Below are positions 22,363-27,304 of a stretch of 27,304 nt of DNA, in pieces. The DNA comes from a virus. The position numbers and the translations under genes were made by a program. Where the stretch lies: the IMG/VR virus record IMGVR_UViG_3300044701_005775, positions 1-27,304 of that record, one strand, 5' to 3'. The notes below the pieces were generated by a model that was given only the letters and a program-made list of their open reading frames with translations, ran no database searches and was not told where the DNA came from. Numbering within the stretch: the first letter of the stretch is position 1; every line of letters starts with the position of its first letter.

Positions 22363-23319
22363 ATGCAGAACAAAGACGCCAAGCCCAACAACCACTTCTC
22401 CCAAGGTCTCACTGCCGCCCAAGTCGCCGACCGGATGGGACTGACCACCCGCCAACTGCAAGACCTGCGGCTGCGTGGCATCGGGCCACCAATCGTGCAG
22501 CGTGGGCTGTCAATCCACTACGAACTGGCCGATGTAATGGAAATCGAGCGCCACGAGGCGATGGCGATCCTGGAGCAGGTGCTCGCTAGCGACCGGCCGT
22601 TGACCTTGCTGCGTGCAATGGCGGACCATCGCGGTTTCAAGCTCTCACCCATCCTGCAGCAGGTCAGTGTGACCACGTCATCCAAAGCGACGGAACCAAT
22701 CCCGGCCCCTGAAAGCCCGAAGCTACTCGAATTGGCCGAGTCGGCAAGGGATGTGTTCGCTCCTGTACCACCACCAGAGCCGCCGCCGGCCATCTCGCCA
22801 GCATTGACCGTCATCACGTCCCCGACCACCGCCTGGTACCTCGTCCACACCAAGCCCCGCCAGGAAGACGTCGCCCTGGCCAATCTGCAGCGCCAAGGCT
22901 ATGAGTGCTATTTGCCGCTAATGCGCATCGAACGCATCCGCCGGCGCAAGGCGGAAGTTGCCACCGAGCCGATGTTCCCGCGCTACCTGTTCATCCAGCT
23001 GGACAGCAGCGACCAGGGCAAAAGCTGGTCTCCGATTCGCTCCACCTTGGGCGTGAGCCAGATGGTGCATTTCGGGGCTCGGGCAGCCAAGGTCGATGAC
23101 GCCCTGGTCGATCTGCTGCGCCAACGCGAGCAGGCCATGCCAGTGGACGCCATGTTCCACAGCGGCGACTCGGTGGTCATCACAGACGGCCCTTTTGCCG
23201 GCATCGAGGCGATCTACCAGACAGCGGACGCCGACCGCCGCGCTTTCATCTTGCTTGAAATCCTGTCCAAATCCGTGTCGATGCAGATCGACGCCAGGCG
23301 TCTGCGCAAGGCCGGCTGA
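22363..23319 (+). CDS. HTH-RfaH/NusG fusion, transcription elongation regulator
   Basis: The 318-residue protein has two parts. Residues 16-62 form an excisionase/MerR-like HTH (LTAAQVADRMGLTTRQLQDLRLRG, with the IGPPIVQRGLSIHYELADVMEIE ending). A Pro/Ala-rich linker (about 105-155) leads to an RfaH-type NGN domain at about 157-258, with AWYLVHTKPRQEDVALANLQRQGYECYLP, EPMFPRYLFIQLD and the LGVSQMVHFG motif. A KOW domain follows at 266-318 (SGDSVVITDGPFAGIEAIYQTADADRRAFILLEILSKS). The NGN and KOW halves match RfaH in order, spacing and motifs. RfaH-type factors ride RNA polymerase and suppress termination in long operons that carry ops sites. No clear ops site is seen. The ATG at 22363 has a weak SD. 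Confidence 0.85.
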   Translation: MQNKDAKPNNHFSQGLTAAQVADRMGLTTRQLQDLRLRGIGPPIVQRGLSIHYELADVMEIERHEAMAILEQVLASDRPLTLLRAMADHRGFKLSPILQQVSVTTSSKATEPIPAPESPKLLELAESARDVFAPVPPPEPPPAISPALTVITSPTTAWYLVHTKPRQEDVALANLQRQGYECYLPLMRIERIRRRKAEVATEPMFPRYLFIQLDSSDQGKSWSPIRSTLGVSQMVHFGARAAKVDDALVDLLRQREQAMPVDAMFHSGDSVVITDGPFAGIEAIYQTADADRRAFILLEILSKSVSMQIDARRLRKAG

Positions 23320-23406
23320 CCCGTCGGCGACCACCGTCGCTTTCTTCGCCTTTATTCCTTCTTTCTGCCCCGAACGCCTTGATACGTCTTGGCCTTCGAA
23401 GCAAAC

Positions 23407-25017
23407 ATGGCTCAAACGAATGAGCGCAGAAAGAACATGGCCACAGCATCCGAACCTATTGCCGAACCACCGGCAACCCAAGAATCCACACCCGCCTTCC
23501 GCGCCGCCCAGTACGTGCGCATGTCCACCGAGCATCAGCAGTACTCCACGCACAACCAGGCGGACAAGATCCAGGAATACGCCGAGCGGCGCAACATCCA
23601 GATCGTCCGCACCTACGCTGATGAGGGCAAAAGCGGTCTGTCCATCGATGGCCGCGCGTCCCTGCAACGCCTAATCGCCGATGTTGAATCCGGCAACACC
23701 GACTTCAACCTGATTCTGGTCTACGACGTAAGCCGCTGGGGGCGGTTTCAGGACGCGGACGAGTCGGCGTATTACGAGTACATCTGCAAGCGCAAGAACA
23801 TCCACGTCGCCTACGTAGCCGAGCAGTTTGAAAATGACGGCTCCCCCGTCTCCACCATCGTCAAAGGCGTCAAACGCGCCATGGCCGGGGAGTACAGCCG
23901 GGAACTCTCGGCCAAGGTCTTCGCTGGCCAATGCCGGCTGATCGAACTGGGCTTTCGCCAAGGCGGCCCCGCCGGCTTTGGCCTGCGCCGGGTGCTGATT
24001 GACCAGACAGGCGCCGTCAAAGGCGAGCTCAAGCGCGGCGAGCACAAAAGCCTGCAAACCGACCGGGTCATCCTGATGCCAGGCCCCGACTTTGAAGTGG
24101 CCACCGTCAACCAGATCTACCGCTGGCTGGTGAAAGACGATCTGCCCATTGCCGAGATCGTCAAACGCCTGAACGACCAGCCCATTTACACTGATCTGGA
24201 CCGCCCCTGGACCTACAGCACGGTCCGCCAAGTGCTGACCAACGAGAAGTACATCGGCAACAACGTCTACAACCGCCACTCCTTCAAGCTCAAGAAGAAG
24301 CATGTCGACAACCCGCCCGAGATGTGGATCCGCAAGGAAGGGGCGTTTGATGGCATCGTGCCAGTGGCCACCTTTATTGCCGCCCAGGAAATCCTGGCCG
24401 AGCGCAGCAAGAAGCTGACCGACGCCGAACTGCTCGACCACCTCAAGGCCCTGTACGCCGAATGCGGGCGCCTGTCGGGCTTCATCATCGACCAGGCCCC
24501 AGCGCTGCCCAGTGCCGCCACCTACATCCAGCGCTTTGGCAGCCTGACCCGGGCGTATGAACTGGTGGGCTACCACTGCCCGCGCAGCACCGAGTTCCTG
24601 GAAATCAACCGCCGCCTGCGCCAACTCCACCCCGAAATCGTCAGCCGCACTGAGCACACCATCGCCGAACTGGGCGGCCACATCACCCGAGATCCCAAGA
24701 CCGATCTGCTCACGCTCAACGACGAACTGGTCATCAGCCTGGTGCTGGCCCGCTGCCAGACGGCGGCCAACGGCCACCAGCGCTGGCGCATCCGGTTCGA
24801 TCCGGCCAAGTTCGACCCCGACATCACCGTCGCCATCCGGCTGGACGCTGCCAACACCCAAGAGCTGGACTACTACCTGCTGCCCCGGCTGGATCTGCCC
24901 GATCAGGAAATCCGCGTCAGCAACAAGAACAGCGCCGACTTCGAGTGCTTTCGCTTTGACGACCTGAACTTCTTCTATGGCATGTCGGAGCGAGAGCGGC
25001 TGCAGCGCCGTGTCTGA
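23407..25017 (+). CDS. Large serine recombinase, atypical C-terminus
   Basis: The 536-residue protein is a large serine recombinase (resolvase N-terminal domain plus a recombinase domain). The catalytic nucleophile is Ser40 in YVRMSTEHQ, with Arg38 close by. The LVYDVSRWGR segment (Asp107, Ser109, Arg110) is the second catalytic motif. The recombinase domain follows with AGFGLRR...PIAEIVKRLNDQPIYTD...TVRQVLTNEKYIGNNVYNR. The usual Cys4 zinc ribbon seems absent. Instead, residues 346-390 contain ECGRLSGFIIDQAPALPSAATYIQRFGSLTRAYELVGY, a homing-endonuclease-associated-repeat-like segment. It probably integrates or excises the element carrying it. ATG 23407 was chosen; ATG 23437 is also possible. 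Neither has a strong SD. Confidence 0.9.
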   Translation: MAQTNERRKNMATASEPIAEPPATQESTPAFRAAQYVRMSTEHQQYSTHNQADKIQEYAERRNIQIVRTYADEGKSGLSIDGRASLQRLIADVESGNTDFNLILVYDVSRWGRFQDADESAYYEYICKRKNIHVAYVAEQFENDGSPVSTIVKGVKRAMAGEYSRELSAKVFAGQCRLIELGFRQGGPAGFGLRRVLIDQTGAVKGELKRGEHKSLQTDRVILMPGPDFEVATVNQIYRWLVKDDLPIAEIVKRLNDQPIYTDLDRPWTYSTVRQVLTNEKYIGNNVYNRHSFKLKKKHVDNPPEMWIRKEGAFDGIVPVATFIAAQEILAERSKKLTDAELLDHLKALYAECGRLSGFIIDQAPALPSAATYIQRFGSLTRAYELVGYHCPRSTEFLEINRRLRQLHPEIVSRTEHTIAELGGHITRDPKTDLLTLNDELVISLVLARCQTAANGHQRWRIRFDPAKFDPDITVAIRLDAANTQELDYYLLPRLDLPDQEIRVSNKNSADFECFRFDDLNFFYGMSERERLQRRV

Positions 25018-25056
25018 ACCCCATCCAGCAACCCCACCCAGAAAGGAAGCTCACCC

Positions 25057-25104
25057 ATGAACCCGAGTCCAACCCGCACGTACGAAAACAGGAGGCAAAC
25101 ATGA
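25057..25104 (+). CDS. Leader mini-ORF coupled to first ParB gene
   Basis: An ATG at 25057 has a good SD (AAGGA, 25043-25047) and encodes the 15-residue peptide MNPSPTRTYENRRQT. Its TGA (25102-25104) overlaps the ATG (25101) of the ParB-like gene in an ATGATG arrangement. The codons AGG AGG in the mini-ORF form the SD of the ParB gene. Translation of the leader would therefore cover the downstream SD and could couple or modulate ParB expression. Conservation cannot be tested here. Confidence 0.4.
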   Translation: MNPSPTRTYENRRQT

Positions 25105-26066
25105 TGACCGGCACCCCCGACACCGTCACGCTCGTCCCCATCAACCGGATCGAGATCCTCAACTCCCGCGACCGCAACATGAAGGTCTTTGAGGAGATCG
25201 TGGACAACATCCGCGCCATCGGCCTCAAAAAACCCATCACCGTGGCCGAACGCCCCGGTGACGATGGCGACCCGCGCTACGTGCTGGTCTGCGGCGAGGG
25301 GCGACTCAACGCCTTCCGCATCCTGGGCGAAAGCCACATCCCCGCCCTGGTGGTGGACGTGAGCGATGAAGACGCCTTCATCATGAGCCTGGCCGAGAAC
25401 ATCGCCCGGCGCGGCTACCGCCCGCTGGAGATCCTGGCCGACATCGAGGTGCTGAGGAAACGTGGCTACAGCGCCGAGATCATCATCCAGAAGACGGGCC
25501 TGTCGCCCAAGTACGTCAAAGACATCGTCTTCCTGCTCGACCAGGGAGAGGAGCGCCTGATCGAGGGCGTGCAGCGCGGCACCATCCCGCTGACCACGGC
25601 CCTGGAAATCGCCCGGGCCAACGAGAACGCCAGCACCACAGTGGAAGATGGCCAAGCCAATCTGGGCGACCTGCTGCAAGAGGCCTACGAAAACGGCCAG
25701 CTTAAAGGTCGCCAGATCATCGAAGCCAAGCGCCTGATCGAAAAGCGCCTGGAGCACGGTCCCGCATCCCCCAATCGCGACCAGATCAAACCACCCACCT
25801 CCAGCTACAGCCTGGTGCGCACCTACCAGCGCGAGGTGGAACGCCAGCGCAAGATGGTGCTGAAAGCTGAGCACGCCCACCAACGGCTGCTGCTGGTGGT
25901 ACAGGGCCTCAAAAAGCTGTTTGCCGACGAGCACTTTGTGAACCTGCTGCGCGCCGAAGCCCTGGACACCCTGCCCAAGTACCTGGCGGAGCGGATCAAC
26001 ACTCTGGGCGGCGCCACCAACCCGATGATACCGACCACCCCCGAACCCGAAGGAGTTACGACATGA
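25101..26066 (+). CDS. ParB/RepB-like partition protein, first copy
   Basis: The 321-residue protein has a ParB N-terminal domain with GLKKPITV (41-48), the Arg-box variant GEGRLNAF (65-72; canonical GERRxxA) and AENIARRGYRPLE (98-110). A helix-turn-helix follows at about 116-145 (LRKRGYSAEIIIQKTGLSPKYVKDIVFLL). The C-terminal half is helical and highly charged, and lacks an obvious ParB dimerisation motif; it may belong to the RepB C-terminal group. In ParB proteins the N-domain binds CTP and the HTH binds parS. No parA gene or parS site is seen nearby. A strong AGGAGG precedes the ATG. The gene overlaps the leader mini-ORF upstream and the second ParB gene downstream. Confidence 0.88.
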   Translation: MMTGTPDTVTLVPINRIEILNSRDRNMKVFEEIVDNIRAIGLKKPITVAERPGDDGDPRYVLVCGEGRLNAFRILGESHIPALVVDVSDEDAFIMSLAENIARRGYRPLEILADIEVLRKRGYSAEIIIQKTGLSPKYVKDIVFLLDQGEERLIEGVQRGTIPLTTALEIARANENASTTVEDGQANLGDLLQEAYENGQLKGRQIIEAKRLIEKRLEHGPASPNRDQIKPPTSSYSLVRTYQREVERQRKMVLKAEHAHQRLLLVVQGLKKLFADEHFVNLLRAEALDTLPKYLAERINTLGGATNPMIPTTPEPEGVTT

Positions 26067-26896
26067 ACCTGGCCATGAACCCTATGCAGACGAACCCACG
26101 CAACAACCTCACCGAGATGTACCCCGGCATCTACCAACCCGGCCATGGTGACGACCACCACGACGGTCCGAACTTGCCGACCGCGCCTCTCAATACGCTG
26201 CTGGGCTTCGAGCTGGAGACCTACCAGGTGCCGCTGGACCAGCTGCTGCCCAGCAAGAAGGTGCCCGACGGCGTGATGAGTACACGCAAGTACAAGCAGA
26301 TCGTCTCCAGCATAAACGAGGTGGGGCTGATCGAACCGCTGTCCGTCATCCAGCCCGACCGCAAGAAACCTGAGTACCTGGTGCTCGACGGCCACCTGCG
26401 CGTCCTGGCCCTCAAAGAGCTGGGCATGAGCGTCGGCCCCTGCCTGTTCGCAAAAGACGACGAAACCTTCAGTTACAACCACCACATCAACCGGCTGTCG
26501 ACCATCGCCGAGCACTACATGATCCGCCGCGCCATCGACCGTGGCGTGAGCAAGGAGCGGTTGGCCCGGGCGTTCAACGTCAACTTGAGCTCTATCAACC
26601 GGCGCATCAACCTGCTCGAAGGCATCTGCCCCGAGGCCATCACTCTGCTGCAGGACAAGCAGTTCACGCCGGATGTCACCCGCATCCTGCGCAACATGAA
26701 GGCCGCCCGCCAAGTGGAAGCGGTGGAGCTGATGATCGCCAGCAACACCATCACCGTGGCGCATGCCGAGGCCCTGCTCAAGGCCACACCAACGGAGCAG
26801 CGTACCGACGTCAAGCCCGCCGAGCGGGAGAAGAAGACCGCGCCCATCGAGCAGATCGAAAAGCTGGAAAAGGAAATGATAAGCGTAGTGAATTAA
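26063..26896 (+). CDS. ParB/RepB-like partition protein, second copy
   Basis: The 277-residue protein overlaps the first ParB gene by ATGA and has its own SD (AAGGAG 26050-26055). A probably disordered 45-residue N-terminus is followed by a ParB-type domain: VPLDQLLPSKK..., KYKQIVSSINEVGLIEPLSVIQPD, and LDGHLRVLALKELG. The last is a diverged version of the Arg box, without the GERR signature. A helix-turn-helix occurs in AEHYMIRRAIDRGVSKERLARAFNVNLSSINRRINLLEGI. The tail (about 200-277) is helical and lysine/glutamate rich. The protein is only distantly similar to its neighbour, so the two may form a heteromeric pair. No ParA partner lies in the window. Confidence 0.88.
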   Translation: MNLAMNPMQTNPRNNLTEMYPGIYQPGHGDDHHDGPNLPTAPLNTLLGFELETYQVPLDQLLPSKKVPDGVMSTRKYKQIVSSINEVGLIEPLSVIQPDRKKPEYLVLDGHLRVLALKELGMSVGPCLFAKDDETFSYNHHINRLSTIAEHYMIRRAIDRGVSKERLARAFNVNLSSINRRINLLEGICPEAITLLQDKQFTPDVTRILRNMKAARQVEAVELMIASNTITVAHAEALLKATPTEQRTDVKPAEREKKTAPIEQIEKLEKEMISVVN

Positions 26897-26925
26897 TTGA
26901 CATTTACATAGACGCCCGCTAACCT
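26897..26925 (+). promoter_or_regulatory. Candidate sigma-70 promoter downstream of the ParB genes
   Basis: A perfect -35 TTGACA (26897-26902) is followed by a 17-nt spacer and a weak -10 TAACCT (26920-26925). It begins directly after the second ParB stop. The -10 match is only three of six, so strength depends on an activator or is low. Transcription would start near 26932, just before the hairpin. Confidence 0.45.
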
Positions 26926-26938
26926 CTGCCTCAGTTGT

Positions 26939-26971
26939 CGAGTAGCCGTCTTTCTTTGAAAGACGAGTAGC
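26939..26971 (+). repeat. Hairpin flanked by CGAGTAGC direct repeats
   Basis: CGTCTTTC (26947-26954) and GAAAGACG (26958-26965) form an 8-bp inverted repeat with a TTT loop. Two copies of CGAGTAGC flank it (26939-26946 and 26964-26971), overlapping the right arm. The block lies 13-45 bp downstream of the -10, so it is placed to be an operator, an mRNA structure or a recombinase/partition site. Which one cannot be decided from sequence. Confidence 0.5.
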
Positions 26972-26994
26972 GGGGTGGGGGTCTGGGGGAGGGG
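26972..26994 (+). promoter_or_regulatory. G-quadruplex motif overlapping the ribosome binding site
   Basis: Four G runs of 4-5 bases are separated by loops of T, TCT and A (G4-T-G5-TCT-G5-A-G4). The last two runs contain the SD GGAGG (26988-26992) of the next gene, whose ATG is at 26999. Folding of the mRNA here would hide the SD. Confidence 0.55.
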
Positions 26995-26998
26995 CGCC

Positions 26999-27304
26999 AT
27001 GCGACGGCAGGCTGTGGATAACTTGGAGTTGAACCGGTGGCGTTCCATGTCGGCCACTTCGGTGTTGGCCTCGCCGCTGTGTGAGCACGCCAAACTGGAC
27101 CCCACCTTCCGTCCGATCCAGAGTCAGGAGACCCGACGTTGGCACGTCACGGTCGGCGGGCATGTCTTCGAATTGCTTTGCACTGGCCCCAAATTCTTTG
27201 ACACGCGCGTCAAAAAGGGCGGTGGCGGGGCAGTCGACTTGGTGATGCACCTGCACGGGGTGGACTTCAAAGGCGCAGTGCGGTTGCTGCGGCAAGGGCT
27301 ATGA
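26999..27304 (+). CDS. Small protein with primase/CHC2-like fold signature
   Basis: The 101-residue protein has an N-terminus of unclear character (about 1-45) followed by WHVTVGGHVFELLCTGPKFFDTRVKKGGGGAVDLVMHLHGVDFKGAVRLLRQ. The pattern of a beta pair, GGGGAVDLVMHL and a helix ending FKGAVRLL resembles the DnaG/CHC2-type zinc-binding domain found at the start of primase- and relaxase-associated proteins (compare the G-GGDxxxF...PEAL region of primases). The Cys/His zinc ligands of CHC2 domains are not present in the usual places, so zinc binding is doubtful. The stop TGA overlaps an ATG at 27301, so the next gene probably begins there and the pair may be one functional unit. ATG 26999 has an SD 6 nt upstream. 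Confidence 0.55.
   Translation: MRRQAVDNLELNRWRSMSATSVLASPLCEHAKLDPTFRPIQSQETRRWHVTVGGHVFELLCTGPKFFDTRVKKGGGGAVDLVMHLHGVDFKGAVRLLRQGL
27013..27021 (-). promoter_or_regulatory. DnaA-box 9-mer
   Basis: TGTGGATAA on the plus strand is TTATCCACA on the minus strand, a perfect match to the strong DnaA-box consensus. It lies within the first codons of the last gene, just beyond the repeat/G-quadruplex block. A single copy can arise by chance, so its significance depends on whether an origin is nearby. Confidence 0.35.

Noticed and set aside
23327-23367. Five-pair stem (GCGAC/GTCGC) with a pyrimidine-rich tail after the RfaH-like gene
   Set aside because: The stem is short and the tail is broken by C and G, so a terminator cannot be claimed with confidence.
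25823-27295. 490-codon open frame on the minus strand opposite the ParB genes
   Set aside because: It spans both a ParB gene, the promoter/hairpin region and the next gene, and has no recognisable domain; plus-strand genes have SDs and motifs.

Overview
The window is GC-rich and tightly packed. Every well-supported complete gene lies on the plus strand, and many stop/start codons overlap as ATGA. Protein content and codon style suggest a proteobacterium, probably a beta-proteobacterium of the Burkholderiales type. That is inference, because no host housekeeping gene is visible.

Positions 177-22198 hold the late (packaging, head, tail, lysis) operon of a tailed, lambda-type siphophage or prophage, in near-canonical lambda order. 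Packaging and head genes come first: small terminase, GpA-type large terminase, gpW-like joiner, lambda-type portal, S49 head protease with a nested Nu3-like scaffold start, decoration protein D, major capsid protein E, and an FII-like attachment protein. Tail genes follow: a DUF6441 protein (gpZ position), tail terminator, tail tube, tail assembly chaperone with a -1 frameshift extension (G/GT), tape measure, and a gpM-position protein. A block of fiber-like genes (13466-18055) is inserted before the tail-tip set: DUF1833 (gpL position), NlpC/P60 peptidase (gpK position), and a TipJ/gpJ-type protein with a gpI-like N-terminus. The operon ends with a DUF6127 membrane protein, a 3TM-family holin and a strong intrinsic terminator (22225-22280). 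No repressor, tyrosine integrase, dedicated endolysin or spanin is visible.

Positions 22363-26896 are a different kind of module. They hold an RfaH/NusG-family elongation factor fused to an excisionase-like helix-turn-helix, a large serine recombinase with an atypical C-terminus, and two translationally coupled ParB/RepB-like proteins with no ParA. A 15-codon leader ORF is coupled to the first ParB gene. This looks like a mobile-element or plasmid-type recombination/partition cassette abutting the phage late region.

Positions 26897-27304 begin another transcription unit. A candidate promoter with a perfect -35 is followed by a hairpin between two direct repeats, then a G-quadruplex motif overlapping the ribosome binding site, then a small gene with a primase/CHC2-like fold signature. 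A perfect DnaA-box 9-mer lies just inside that gene. The far left edge (1-56) may carry the start of a divergent minus-strand gene.

The observations most worth a second look are the complete -1 frameshift signal with a Cys4 knuckle in the extension, the HTH-RfaH fusion next to an operon containing intercistronic hairpins, the recombinase-ParB-ParB cassette, and the dense regulatory region at 26897-27021.
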